DNA of 64,000 bases from Lacipirellulaceae bacterium (GCA_040218535.1 JAVJRG010000005.1:1550001-1614000), one strand, 5' to 3'. Counted from the first letter of the stretch, positions 43,668-52,835 are shown. Numbers and translations: made by a program. The notes: generated by a model from the letters alone, not told the origin.

Positions 43668-43701
43668 CCGTCGGCCACTTTCGAGTGACCGGCGGTTTTT
43701 T
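43668..43701 (+). terminator. rho-independent terminator of the PKD/RTX gene
   Basis: CCGTCGGCCAC-TTTCGA-GTGACCGGCGG followed by TTTTTT, 31 bp after the stop. The stem has one bulge or mismatch and ends in a clean T-run. Confidence 0.8.
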
Positions 43702-43716
43702 GGCCACAGATGAACA

Positions 43717-43747
43717 CTGATTTCACGGATTGTTCGCGTGAAATCAG
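43717..43747. repeat. 11-bp inverted repeat
   Basis: CTGATTTCACG and CGTGAAATCAG around a 9-base loop, directly followed by the REP-like hairpin. The stretch before it (CCACAGATGAACACTGATTTCA) resembles a dispersed intergenic sequence found in several environmental bacteria. Confidence 0.6.
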
Positions 43748-43770
43748 TAGCCACGCTCGCCAGAGCGTGG
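43747..43770 (+). repeat. REP-like hairpin, GTAG head (copy 3)
   Basis: GTAG then CCACGCTC-GCCA-GAGCGTGG, an 8-bp perfect stem with a GCCA loop. It faces copy 4 in inverted orientation 29 bp away. Confidence 0.7.
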
Positions 43771-43799
43771 ACTTGTGTCCGTGTGATTGTTGAATCGAT

Positions 43800-43823
43800 C
43801 CACCGTCTGGCAACGGTGGCTAC
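43800..43823 (-). repeat. REP-like hairpin, GTAG head (copy 4)
   Basis: On the minus strand GTAG then CCACCGTT-GCCA-GACGGTGG: the same head and loop as copy 3 with two exchanged stem pairs (GC to CG), i.e. covariation that preserves the hairpin. Confidence 0.7.
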
Positions 43824-43841
43824 GGCGTGGGGATGCGAGGT

Positions 43842-44996
43842 TCACTGCGGTGCGTTCTCGATCAGCCAATCTTCGAGGATGATATGCTTCACATGCGGTG
43901 CCCGTAGTAGCGAAGCCCTTGAAGGAAGCAATGCTGAGAGCCAGGAACGACGGGCCAAGCCGGCGACCGCTCTCAGGCGAAAGCTCTCAATGGAGTTGCT
44001 GCCTGTCTGTTGTTCGACGTTCTCTGCCAGCCGCTGGAAGGTTGCCGGGATGACGTTGGGCTCGGGCCCAATGTGAATTACGGTTTCAACACCAGCAGCG
44101 AGGGTTTCGCATACGGCATCCCAGAGCCGTTGAGGATGGTCGACCCACTGTCTTAGGACTTCGCGGCCGGAATGGTCGTCATAGCTGCGCTTGCCCGTGA
44201 CCAATGAAACGACGGGGGGCGAAGGAGGCTGCAACCCGCCAGGAAGGTTCTGCATCATAACAGCCGCCCGGTCAGGAACGGCACATTGCCGGACGATTGG
44301 AGTGTGTAGCGGTGGCCACTGATCGGAATTGAGCCGCAGGTGGGCTTTGTGCGGCAAGAGCTCGTGCATCTGATCCTTGAATCGCTGGACCGTCTGGTTC
44401 TGGCCAATCAAGAGATAGGTATTTGGGGACAACACGGCCGAGATGCCGATCGTTCCTTTTCCTTCGCTTGTGATCGTGACGCACAGACGATCAACGTCTG
44501 CTTCGGGGATTGCTGGTCCACGCGAGAATAACACGCCCATCCGCGTCTCTTCAGAGAGCAGAACGCAGTCCTCAGCCAATGCCAAGGGGACCCGGACAAG
44601 GTCTTCCACGGCAAAGACACCGCTGCAACACACTGCCGAAAGCTCACCCAGACTGTAGCCGAAAGAAAGTTTTGCTCTGCCATGGTCTACTCCATGGACT
44701 TCTTTGAGCAGCCGAAGTTGGGCTATCTCGGTTGCCACAACCAGGGCAACCGCCTCGCTGTAGTGAGCTAGGTCGGGTTCATTGTCATCCTGGACTAGCT
44801 GGAGCAAATCAACTGGACGGCAGGCTTCACGCTCACAGACAGCTCCGAACCGACCCAGTTCTTCGGCAACGATCTCCCGATAGGCAGCGATCTCGAGCAA
44901 TTCGCTGGTGCGTCCTAGATTCGTGACGTTGTAGCCCCGGAAGGCTAAAGCCGCGTTGACGACTCGGTCAGTTGATAGTCGTTGGGGCTTGGCCAT
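43842..44996 (-). CDS. FabD-like ACP S-malonyltransferase domain protein
   Basis: The 384-residue cytoplasmic protein has the acyltransferase fold of FabD: GYSLGELSAV (about residues 113-122) contains the nucleophile Ser in GxSxGE, an acidic/Arg segment follows, and PLHTPIV (about 229) provides the catalytic His. The C-terminal EPNVIPATFQRLAENV resembles the end of malonyl transferase domains. It carries about 75 extra N-terminal residues (RGYNVTNLGRTSELLE) typical of type I/PKS-associated or unusual stand-alone transferases. No other fatty acid gene is adjacent. The substrate may be malonyl-CoA or another acyl-CoA. Confidence 0.75.
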   Translation of the reverse strand: MAKPQRLSTDRVVNAALAFRGYNVTNLGRTSELLEIAAYREIVAEELGRFGAVCEREACRPVDLLQLVQDDNEPDLAHYSEAVALVVATEIAQLRLLKEVHGVDHGRAKLSFGYSLGELSAVCCSGVFAVEDLVRVPLALAEDCVLLSEETRMGVLFSRGPAIPEADVDRLCVTITSEGKGTIGISAVLSPNTYLLIGQNQTVQRFKDQMHELLPHKAHLRLNSDQWPPLHTPIVRQCAVPDRAAVMMQNLPGGLQPPSPPVVSLVTGKRSYDDHSGREVLRQWVDHPQRLWDAVCETLAAGVETVIHIGPEPNVIPATFQRLAENVEQQTGSNSIESFRLRAVAGLARRSWLSALLPSRASLLRAPHVKHIILEDWLIENAPQ

Positions 44997-45299
44997 TGGA
45001 AAAGCAGACGTTGAGCCACGGGTTTGTTGTCACGGAAGATTTGGCTACCCAATCATACACCGTCGCTTCTCCTTTGATGGCGATGAGGTGAATCGTCTGG
45101 AGCGATCGTAACGGCTGCACCGGTTGTAGCTCCCTTTCCTTGTGACAAAGTCTCGCATCAAGGAGTTCTGCCAGTTAATTCGTCGGGGATTGGACTTTCC
45201 TAACCTAGATTTCCACTGGACAGCTAGAGCCGCAATCTAGGAGAGCGACGCAGTCCGGTTCCAGTCAACGAATAGAAGCTTTGAAAATCGGAGATGAAG
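44997..45299. other. divergent intergenic region
   Basis: Contains promoters for the FabD-like gene (minus) and the CBS gene (plus). The visible structure is an 8-bp inverted repeat, CCTAGATT (45204-45211) and AATCTAGG (45234-45241). No RNA gene or riboswitch is recognised. Confidence 0.4.
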
Positions 45300-45695
45300 A
45301 TGACAAAAGCCAGCGAAATCATGTCAACCAACCTGACCGTGATCGATCAAAATTGCTCAGTCAAAGAGGCCATCGACACGTTACTAGAGAAGAATATTAG
45401 TGGCTTACCGGTTACGGATGATTTCGGCCACCTCGTGGGAATCGTTACTGAATTTGCTTTGCTAGCAATCGCTTACGACCACAAGGTGACCAACGACACC
45501 ATTGCTGAGCACATGACGACCAATGTGCTATCTGTCGAGGCAGATGAGCCTGTCAATAAAGTCGCCGACCTATGCATTGTGCATCGAGTGCGTCGTGTGC
45601 CAGTGATGGACAACGGAAAGCTTGTCGGCATGATTTCGCGACGTGACGTTCTCAAGGCAATCTACCAAGAAAGTAGTGCGGCACTTGCCAGCTAA
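45300..45695 (+). CDS. two-CBS-domain protein
   Basis: The ATG at 45300 is preferred to 45294 because CGGAG ends right before 45294, giving a correct 6-base spacing only for the second ATG. The 131-residue protein is a tandem CBS pair: KASEIMSTNLTVIDQNCSVKEA, NISGLPVTDDFGHLVGIVTE, then EHMTTNVLSVEADEPVNKVA and VRRVPVMDNGKLVGMISRRD. Such pairs bind adenine nucleotides and sense energy state. It is followed 33 bp later by a diguanylate cyclase gene, so it may belong to the same signalling unit. Confidence 0.9.
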   Translation: MTKASEIMSTNLTVIDQNCSVKEAIDTLLEKNISGLPVTDDFGHLVGIVTEFALLAIAYDHKVTNDTIAEHMTTNVLSVEADEPVNKVADLCIVHRVRRVPVMDNGKLVGMISRRDVLKAIYQESSAALAS

Positions 45696-45728
45696 ATAGC
45701 TGAAGCAACAACGCCTGAAACCAGATAC

Positions 45729-47222
45729 GTGTTCAAGTTCTCCACAGATCTGCCGACGAACGAACGCCTGATCGAGGCTCTGCTGACCTCAGCAGTCCTC
45801 CTGATCTCGGGGTTGATGTGGTTTTACTATGTGGATACGCCTTGGCTGCTGCACCTGTATTACCTGCCCGTCGTCTTGACGGGATTCTTCCTGGGCAGGT
45901 CACGAGCGAGGTTGTTGTCGCTACTAAGCGTTCTCACAGCGACGATCATCTTCGTTCCCAGTCTGAATGAGACATCAGCGGGAATCCCACTTGCGACGGT
46001 TCTTGCTTTCTGCCTCTGGATACTGACGCTCGTAACGACCGCCATGCTTGTTGGTTCGATGAGTGATCGTTGGCGTGTGGCGATGCACGAACTACGCGAG
46101 TCTCACAAAAAAGACGTGTTGGTCGACCCGCTCACGCAGATTGCCAACCGCCGGGCATTTGAGTTTGAATTGACTCGACGTCTTGCAGAATGGTCTCGTC
46201 ACAAGACACCTGCCGCGCTTCTCACCTTTGACATTGACTACTTCAAGAGCTTCAACGATCGCTACGGACACCAAGCGGGCGACGCCGTCCTAAAGGACGT
46301 TGCCGCGACACTCATGGAAGCGGTGCGGGATACTGACCTTGTAGCCCGTTGCGGTGGTGAGGAGTTTGCCGTCATCCTACCGGGAGCTGATGCGGTTCAT
46401 GCCAAAGAGGTTGCTGAGCGTGCTCGTAGCCTGGTTGAAGCAACACGTTTCGTTCATAACGGACTTACACTCCGCCTCACGGTTAGCGTTGGCGTCGCTT
46501 GCCTCATTGACGGTGACGATGCTGAGTCACTCACGACACGCTCGGATGCCGCGCTCTACCAATCGAAAGAAGCAGGGCGGAATTGCTCTCACTTGCATGA
46601 TGGAATTCACTGCAAGAAATTTGGTAACGGCATCGCTAAAGAATCAGCAGACGCCCTCAAGCCTGTTGTAGAAACCGTTGGCGGAGGGGATCTCTATGCC
46701 GATCCCACAACAGGGATGCCCGCAGGAAAAGTGTTCCTGGAAGAACTTCGTCGCCGCACGGCAGAGACGCACCGATACGGTGGGCAGTTCTGTGTAGCGA
46801 TTCTCAAGATCAACGACTATCTGTCCGTAGATGTTGACGATGTCAAAGCGCAGAAGAGCCTGATCGCAACCGTCGCTCAGTTAACCACTTCCGTACTGCG
46901 TGAGCCAGACTTGGTGGTTCGGTACGACAAAGACTTACTGGCCGTGATGATGCCAGCCACGACGCTTGAACGGTCGCTAATTCCTCTGCAACGCTTACGG
47001 GCGAAAGCCGACGAACACCACGAGAAGCAATATCCCACGCTGAGCTATGGCGTCACCATTGGCGTGGTGGAACTCGAAGAGAATGATACGGCCGGCTCGC
47101 TGCTCCACCGAGTCGAATCCGCTTGTCAACATGTCGCAGAATCCGACTGCGTGGGTATTGGCGTTGGCAGGAATGACTATCTAGAAGTTGTCCGTGGAGA
47201 GCAACTCGTAACCAACAGCTAA
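45729..47222 (+). CDS. membrane diguanylate cyclase with second degenerate GGDEF domain
   Basis: GTG start at 45729. Four membrane segments occupy about residues 15-120 (AVLLISGLMWFYYV, LLHLYYLPVVLTGFFLG, LLSLLSVLTATIIFV, LATVLAFCLWILTLVTTAMLV). The first GGDEF domain has DPLTQIANRRAF, DIDYFKSFNDRYGHQAGD and the active GGEEF, with an RxxD inhibitory site (RDTD) five residues before it. It should make c-di-GMP. A second domain (about 325-490; DPTTGMPAGKVFLEEL, LSYGVTIGVVEL) keeps the fold but has lost GGDEF (RYDKDLLAV), so it is probably regulatory. A nearby GspE has c-di-GMP-binding-type motifs. Confidence 0.88.
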   Translation: MFKFSTDLPTNERLIEALLTSAVLLISGLMWFYYVDTPWLLHLYYLPVVLTGFFLGRSRARLLSLLSVLTATIIFVPSLNETSAGIPLATVLAFCLWILTLVTTAMLVGSMSDRWRVAMHELRESHKKDVLVDPLTQIANRRAFEFELTRRLAEWSRHKTPAALLTFDIDYFKSFNDRYGHQAGDAVLKDVAATLMEAVRDTDLVARCGGEEFAVILPGADAVHAKEVAERARSLVEATRFVHNGLTLRLTVSVGVACLIDGDDAESLTTRSDAALYQSKEAGRNCSHLHDGIHCKKFGNGIAKESADALKPVVETVGGGDLYADPTTGMPAGKVFLEELRRRTAETHRYGGQFCVAILKINDYLSVDVDDVKAQKSLIATVAQLTTSVLREPDLVVRYDKDLLAVMMPATTLERSLIPLQRLRAKADEHHEKQYPTLSYGVTIGVVELEENDTAGSLLHRVESACQHVAESDCVGIGVGRNDYLEVVRGEQLVTNS

Positions 47223-47234
47223 GGCGGCTTCCCC

Positions 47235-50200
47235 ATGTCGCAGAGACAAAAACGATCGATTCTGCAGCGAAGCACGATGGGAATCGTGCTTCTGTTGTTT
47301 CATTGCTGCGCGATAAGTGCTTCGGCAGTGGACGTGACCTATACGGTCTCTTCCAACACTGACGATGCGGATGAAATCAGCGACGGCACAGTGTACGTCA
47401 CCGATGGGAGTAGTTTTTTTTCCAGTACGCGTGTTGGATTTCGTTTCCAAAACGTAAACATCCCCGCTGGGGCAACGATTACCAGTGCTACGCTGGAAGT
47501 CTTCTCCAACAGCAACGGAACAACAAGTTTCTCCGTCGATATCCTTGCGCAAGATGCCGATAATCCGTCCACTTTTACGACCTCAAACGGCAATATCACC
47601 AGCCGACCGATCACCAGTGCCCAGACACTTTGGTCAACAGGTTCGGTGAGCTATAGCGTCGGCGATTCAATTGTGTCGCCGAATTTCGCTTCTTCGATCC
47701 AGGAAGTGATTGACCGTAGCGGGTGGGCATCGGGTAATTCGCTGGTTGTCCTGACGACGGCCAATTCAGGTGACAAGGGTATCTATAAGCGATCAGGGTC
47801 ACCCACCCATGCGCCACAGCTTCATATTTCGTACACAACGGTGAGCAGCCCGCTTAGGCTCCACTTGAAGCTTGACGAAACATCCGGAACAGCAGCGAAC
47901 GACTCTTCAGAATACAACAACCACGGCACCTTGGTCTCTAGCCCCACTTGGCGAACAGATGGACAGAAGGGAGGGGCGTTAGATTTTGAAACCGACGATG
48001 GTGCCGACCGAGTTGATGTCCCTAGCTTCGATACTGATAGCTCGACAATCACCCTTGCCGCTTGGGTAAAGGTAGAGACGCTTCTGAATGACTCCCGGCT
48101 GATCATGAAATCAACGGGTACCGCTAGTAGCAACCAAACCTGGGGAATGACGATCAATAACACGGGAGCATTTGACTTTCGCGTTTCAGCAGGAGGAACG
48201 TGGGATCGCGTTCAAGTGCCCGGAGTGATCGTCGTCGGACAGTGGTACCACGTCGCGGGCACTTACGATGGCACAACGATGCGTGCTTACATCGACGGGG
48301 TTGAAGTCGGCTCGAAAGCTCACTCGGTGGGTGGGAAGATCGATGCTGATCTAGGTGCCCCCATTACCCTTGGTGATTCGACGGCTGGGGGCAGACCCTT
48401 GGATGGCTTGCTCGACGATGTTCGTGTGTACGATTACGCTTTGCCTTCCAGCGAAGTTCTTCGCCTTGCGTCCTCGGGCTTAATAGGGCACTGGAAGCTA
48501 GATGAAACGAGCGGCACGACGGCAGTGGATAGTTCGGATTCGGGCTACGATGGGACTTACACCAATGGTGCCACACCAGGGTCTGCAGGCGTTCGAGGAT
48601 ACGCTGCTGACTTCGATGGCTCAAACGATTACATCACTGTTAGCGGCGGCTCGGACTATAACCTCCAACAGAATGTGACCGTCTCTTGCTGGGCAAAGAG
48701 CGACACGGCAACCTGGAGTGGGTGGGGCTGCCTAGTTAGCAAACGCAACCAGTTCTATCTGCATCCCAGCGCTGGCGGTACCTATATCTACTTTGCTGGC
48801 GATACGACCGGCTCAGGTGACCATTCGGCAGGCGTCGATATGGCTACCATCGGGAGTATCCAAAATTGGCACCACTACGTTGGGGTCTACGACTACGACG
48901 CGGGTGAAGTCCGGTTTTATGTAGATGGGGTACTGCGTGCGACTACAACGCTTACGGCGAACACTTCGCTAGAATCAGATACCGGCGCGCTAACGATTGG
49001 CTGGGATGATGGGCTTGGGGGGACTCGATACTTCGATGGAAAAATCGATGACGTTAGGCTTTATAACTGCACGCTCACCAATGCAGAGGTGGCAGAATTG
49101 TACGGTTTAATTGGCCACTGGAAGCTTGATGAGACTAGTGGCACAACGGCAAGTGACTCCTCCGAATTGAAGCACGATGGAACCCTGATCGGCTCCCCGG
49201 CGTGGAACTCAGGAGGAGTTTACTCGGGTGGTCTGGAGTACGACTACACGGATGGAAACGACTACGTTGAAATCCCGAACTCAGATGCCCTGGATATCCT
49301 GCAACTGGGTGACTACTCGATGTCCACTTGGTTCAAGCCCTCCTCGGTACCCCCAGAAACCGGTTCCGGCAACCTCTCCGGATACGGCTTGATTAAAAAG
49401 CGTAACAGCTCTTTAGGGCTCCACTACTCACACATCACCGGCTTTCAGTTTAACCATTACGCTGACGAAGGCTCAGGCGGAGTGCAGCAAGCGGTCACTT
49501 CGACGGGCAACTACCCCGGGAAGTGGCATCATGTTGTAGCGACCGTCAATGTGTCCGCGGGGCTAGTCAGCATGTATGTCAACGGCGAGCTCGTTGGAAC
49601 GAACTCCTTCGTCCCTGGGTCCCCTGGTATCGACTATGGTAGCCAGCAGTGGCGGCTTGGCATTTCGAACCCAGGTGGCTCAAGTTCCGAGCGGCCTGCT
49701 CATGGGGTGCAAGACGACGTGCGACTCTATAACCGCGTACTCACCTCGGCAGAAATAGCTGAACTTCACGGTTTGGTGGGTCATTGGAAGCTCGATGAAA
49801 ACGCCGGGAGTACAGCGACCGATTCGTCGCTCGCCGAGAATGACGGGACGTACCAAGGTGGCGCTGCCCCTGGTGCGTCGGGGCCGTACGCCAAAGCAGG
49901 AGCCAATGCGGCTGAATTTGAAGGAAACTCAGGCGACAAGATTGCGTTGCCCACGATGGACTTCGATTTCTCGAATGGATTGACACTTTCCGTTTGGTAC
50001 AACGTGGACAATCTTACGGGCAGCTATACCGACTTTTTCTCGCTGAGCAACGGTTCGCTCGTCGATGATATTTGGTTCGGACTGGATAACGCGCAGGGAC
50101 TTGACCTGTTTCTTGCAGATACTGCTGACGGTGCTTCGTTTCGGGGGCTCATCGAAAGTACTTCCATAGCCCTGAATAGTTGGCAACATGCTGTAGCTGT

Positions 50201-51680
50201 CATCGACTCGTCAGGAAACGCCGTCTTGTATCGGAATGGCGTTGTTGTCGCTTCTGGCTACGTCGGTTTGCCTCGAGATACCGCCAGGACTGTCAACGGG
50301 ATTGGAGAAACTACCTTCGGCCATACCATCGACGGCAGACTTTTTGACACGCGAATCTATAATCGACCGTTATCCGCTTCCGAAGTCGCCGAACTTCACG
50401 GCCTTGTTGGCCACTGGAAGTTCGACGAAGGCTCAGGCATCACCGCAGCTGACAGCACAGCTTTTGGTAACAACGCCACCCTCTACGGAGCCACTTGGAC
50501 CAACAGCTGTGAAGGTGGAAATGCCATCGAATTCGATGGCGTTGGCGGCATTGCTTCCACAGATGCCGACTTCTGCCCACCTGCCACCGGTTCTGTGGCG
50601 ATGTGGCTCCGGTCGGCCGGGAATCCCGGCTCGCGGTCACGCCCATTCGGCAACGGTGGCAATTGGGAAGTGCGGCAAGAGCCCGATGGCACACTCTCAT
50701 TTGACCTTGGTGGCGAAGGCCCGGACGTCGGTGCCGGGGGCGATGAATTCGTTACCACTGAAGGGCTGAGCTTTGAAGATCGTTGGTACCACGTCGTGGC
50801 CCAGTTTGATGCGGATGACGAATCGTTTGAAATCTACATTGATGGTTCGCTTGTCCACAGCGGCACGAACGGAGACGACATGACGGAACAGGCGGCGAAT
50901 ATTCTCTCCTTTGGTACTCGTACGGGAAGCACCGAGTACTGGGAAGGCGGGATGCGCGACTTCCGCGTTTACAATCGCTGGCTGGCTGCCGGAAACATTG
51001 CGGAAATCTACGGAAGCCTGGGACATTGGAAGCTGGATGAAACTAGCGGGACAGTCGCCACGGACTCCAGCGGAGCGGGCAACGATGGTGCCTATGTTGC
51101 TTCTCCGACCCTCGGTGTGACGAGCCGTTACCCGGTGAAACTCGGCACGGCAGTTGAGTTCGACGGCACCAACCGGATGGAAGTCCCGGGGAGGTTGAGC
51201 GAGCCTGCCAATGTCACGATTGCTGCGTGGGCCAAACTCGACGCCGCCGATGCAGGGGGGGCAGAAGTCATCAGTATCGGTAACAGCTTCGCGCTTCGCA
51301 TGGACGACTTCAATAACCTGGTGTCCTTCATCTACAACGGCACGGACTACGACACACGCGTCACGCAAAGCCAAAGCTATCAAGGTACCGGCTGGCACCA
51401 TTTCGCCGCTGTTTTCAACGACACCGATGATCTGTACGAACTGTATGTTGATGGCATCCTTGTCGACACCATTTCCACGCCTGATTCCATCTCATGGACC
51501 GACGCCCCGAATACGACGATCGGTGCCCACGCTTGGGCGGATGGAAACTTCGACTTTAGCGGCTCGATTGATGATGTCCGCGTCTTTGGTCGGGCTTTAT
51601 GCGCCGCAGACGTCTATAACGTCTATCGAGACTTCGTCCCCGCGGGTGTGCGAATAAAATCTTGGGTCGAGACACGGTAG
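47235..51680 (+). CDS. secreted hexa-LamG (concanavalin-like) giant protein
   Basis: A 1481-residue protein with signal peptide (MGIVLLLFHCCAISASA, about residues 15-31), a DNRLRE-type beta domain (about 32-205), and six LamG domains of about 200 residues. Each begins with a GHWKLDETSGTTAxDSS variant (about residues 211, 418, 628, 855, 1059 and 1265) and ends with IDDVRxYNR-L. This is a carbohydrate- or protein-binding layout. No PEP-CTERM, dockerin or anchor is present at the C-terminus (VRIKSWVETR), so it may be released or exported by the adjacent type II-like system. The gene lies between the GGDEF gene and the secretion cluster. Confidence 0.88.
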   Translation: MSQRQKRSILQRSTMGIVLLLFHCCAISASAVDVTYTVSSNTDDADEISDGTVYVTDGSSFFSSTRVGFRFQNVNIPAGATITSATLEVFSNSNGTTSFSVDILAQDADNPSTFTTSNGNITSRPITSAQTLWSTGSVSYSVGDSIVSPNFASSIQEVIDRSGWASGNSLVVLTTANSGDKGIYKRSGSPTHAPQLHISYTTVSSPLRLHLKLDETSGTAANDSSEYNNHGTLVSSPTWRTDGQKGGALDFETDDGADRVDVPSFDTDSSTITLAAWVKVETLLNDSRLIMKSTGTASSNQTWGMTINNTGAFDFRVSAGGTWDRVQVPGVIVVGQWYHVAGTYDGTTMRAYIDGVEVGSKAHSVGGKIDADLGAPITLGDSTAGGRPLDGLLDDVRVYDYALPSSEVLRLASSGLIGHWKLDETSGTTAVDSSDSGYDGTYTNGATPGSAGVRGYAADFDGSNDYITVSGGSDYNLQQNVTVSCWAKSDTATWSGWGCLVSKRNQFYLHPSAGGTYIYFAGDTTGSGDHSAGVDMATIGSIQNWHHYVGVYDYDAGEVRFYVDGVLRATTTLTANTSLESDTGALTIGWDDGLGGTRYFDGKIDDVRLYNCTLTNAEVAELYGLIGHWKLDETSGTTASDSSELKHDGTLIGSPAWNSGGVYSGGLEYDYTDGNDYVEIPNSDALDILQLGDYSMSTWFKPSSVPPETGSGNLSGYGLIKKRNSSLGLHYSHITGFQFNHYADEGSGGVQQAVTSTGNYPGKWHHVVATVNVSAGLVSMYVNGELVGTNSFVPGSPGIDYGSQQWRLGISNPGGSSSERPAHGVQDDVRLYNRVLTSAEIAELHGLVGHWKLDENAGSTATDSSLAENDGTYQGGAAPGASGPYAKAGANAAEFEGNSGDKIALPTMDFDFSNGLTLSVWYNVDNLTGSYTDFFSLSNGSLVDDIWFGLDNAQGLDLFLADTADGASFRGLIESTSIALNSWQHAVAVIDSSGNAVLYRNGVVVASGYVGLPRDTARTVNGIGETTFGHTIDGRLFDTRIYNRPLSASEVAELHGLVGHWKFDEGSGITAADSTAFGNNATLYGATWTNSCEGGNAIEFDGVGGIASTDADFCPPATGSVAMWLRSAGNPGSRSRPFGNGGNWEVRQEPDGTLSFDLGGEGPDVGAGGDEFVTTEGLSFEDRWYHVVAQFDADDESFEIYIDGSLVHSGTNGDDMTEQAANILSFGTRTGSTEYWEGGMRDFRVYNRWLAAGNIAEIYGSLGHWKLDETSGTVATDSSGAGNDGAYVASPTLGVTSRYPVKLGTAVEFDGTNRMEVPGRLSEPANVTIAAWAKLDAADAGGAEVISIGNSFALRMDDFNNLVSFIYNGTDYDTRVTQSQSYQGTGWHHFAAVFNDTDDLYELYVDGILVDTISTPDSISWTDAPNTTIGAHAWADGNFDFSGSIDDVRVFGRALCAADVYNVYRDFVPAGVRIKSWVETR

Positions 51681-51754
51681 CTCAAGATCTTCTTTCTTGG
51701 CCCCGCGTGAGACGTGGCTTGCGAAATAGTCGTAGAGCAATGCTGGAATCGGCA

Positions 51755-52090
51755 CTAAGGGTGCGTGCTACCGACATGGCTATCGATGCGTTCGCCGGTG
51801 CCGTCTAGCGTGTAAGCATTACCAGAAGCAGGGCAGACCGGGATTCCGCTGGGAAAGTGCTCTGCTTCCAGATCGGAGAGATTCGTCGGGAAGCTGCCGT
51901 GTTCGAGGTTGTACTTTTCCAGTGCGGTATTCAATTGGGCTCGATTGTGAGAGCAAGCCTTCTCTGCGGCATTACGATTCGAGACCGAAGCTCTGACAAC
52001 GAGGACACTCGCAAGAATCCCAATAACCGTCACGACTGCTAGGAGTTCAAGCAATGAGAACGCGCGACGCTTCGAGGATTGGATCTTCAT
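51755..52090 (-). CDS. pseudopilin (GspG/H-like)
   Basis: The 111-residue start at 52090 (MKIQSSKRRAF) gives a normal prepilin leader; the longer frame to 52258 would bury it. Prepilin motif RRAFSLLELLAVVTVIGILASVL has Ala rather than Gly at -1. The C-terminal region (LEHGSFPTNLSDLEAEHF, GIPVCPASGNAYTLD) resembles the minor pilins at 55791 and 56347, so the three are paralogues. It is on the opposite strand to the secretion cluster, facing the LamG gene. Confidence 0.82.
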   Translation of the reverse strand: MKIQSSKRRAFSLLELLAVVTVIGILASVLVVRASVSNRNAAEKACSHNRAQLNTALEKYNLEHGSFPTNLSDLEAEHFPSGIPVCPASGNAYTLDGTGERIDSHVGSTHP

Positions 52091-52442
52091 ATTTTCTTGC
52101 CCCAGGTTTCTCTTCCTATCGGTGTTGATCTCCTCATGGAAGGTGGCACCTTCAGCGGAGGAAAATTGGATCGCTAAAAAATACCTCTCTACTGGGGTTA
52201 TGCAGATTCGTTGATTCATCTTTTCACCATCCCGTAGGACTTGTCGGGTTGAGATCACGCTCTATGAGGGCTTTGACGATTGTGACGGGTAGCAGTTCTT
52301 GGGGTGGCTGTACTGCTCAGTAAGACTTTGACTCTGCACTTCTAGGAGCTACTTTTTGCTAGGTGTTGCCACAGGGCAACGTCGTTAGAGCGCTGATGCC
52401 TCTAAGAAACAAGAAGACTACCATCCTCGACTTGCAACTGTC
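52091..52442. other. intergenic region before the secretion cluster
   Basis: About 350 bp of divergent promoter region between the pseudopilin at 51755 (minus) and the receiver gene (plus). A small hairpin, GTTGCC-ACAG-GGCAAC, lies near 52364-52380. No gene is seen. Confidence 0.4.
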
Positions 52443-52835
52443 ATGGCAAAGCCCCGCGCTATCGTTTTGCTCATCGAAGAAGAGCCAATCCTTCGCGAAA
52501 TCACCGCGTTTCGCTTGGAGTTGCTCGGCTTTGAAGTCATCGAACGTGAGAATGCAGCGCAGGCTTCACTGTGGCTCAGTTCGAAGCTCCCTAACCTGGT
52601 AGCCGTTGGACAAATGTCTGACGTTGACTCCATAGATTTCGTGAATCGACTTAGCGACGACCAGCGGACGAATCATCTCCCCGTCGTCTATTTATCAGCC
52701 AATTCCGACCTAGAAGAGGTCCAGCGAGCCTTCAACGCGGGTGCGGATGAGTACCTGGTGACACCCTACGATCCTGTTGTGCTCGAGAAGAAAGTTGTCG
52801 GACTTATCGCCGCTGCTGAAGTTGAAGAGAACTAA
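52443..52835 (+). CDS. degenerate response-regulator receiver domain
   Basis: A 130-residue stand-alone CheY-like fold: IVLLIEEEPILREITAFRLELLGFEV, then LVAVGQM, HLPVVYLSA and AFNAGADEYLVTPYD. The acidic pocket is E-E-E, the phospho-acceptor position reads V-G-Q-M instead of a Asp-containing strand end, and the conserved Lys (K-P) is replaced by T-P. It is thus unlikely to be phosphorylated and fits the atypical receivers that act as binding modules. It begins the secretion cluster, 64 bp upstream of gspE, and may control assembly through protein contact. Confidence 0.8.
   Translation: MAKPRAIVLLIEEEPILREITAFRLELLGFEVIERENAAQASLWLSSKLPNLVAVGQMSDVDSIDFVNRLSDDQRTNHLPVVYLSANSDLEEVQRAFNAGADEYLVTPYDPVVLEKKVVGLIAAAEVEEN

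Noticed and set aside
51678-51702. GTAGCTCAAGA...TCTTGG after the LamG gene as a fifth REP-like unit
   Set aside because: The loop is not KCCA and the stem is short and imperfect; it lacks the shared design of the four accepted copies.
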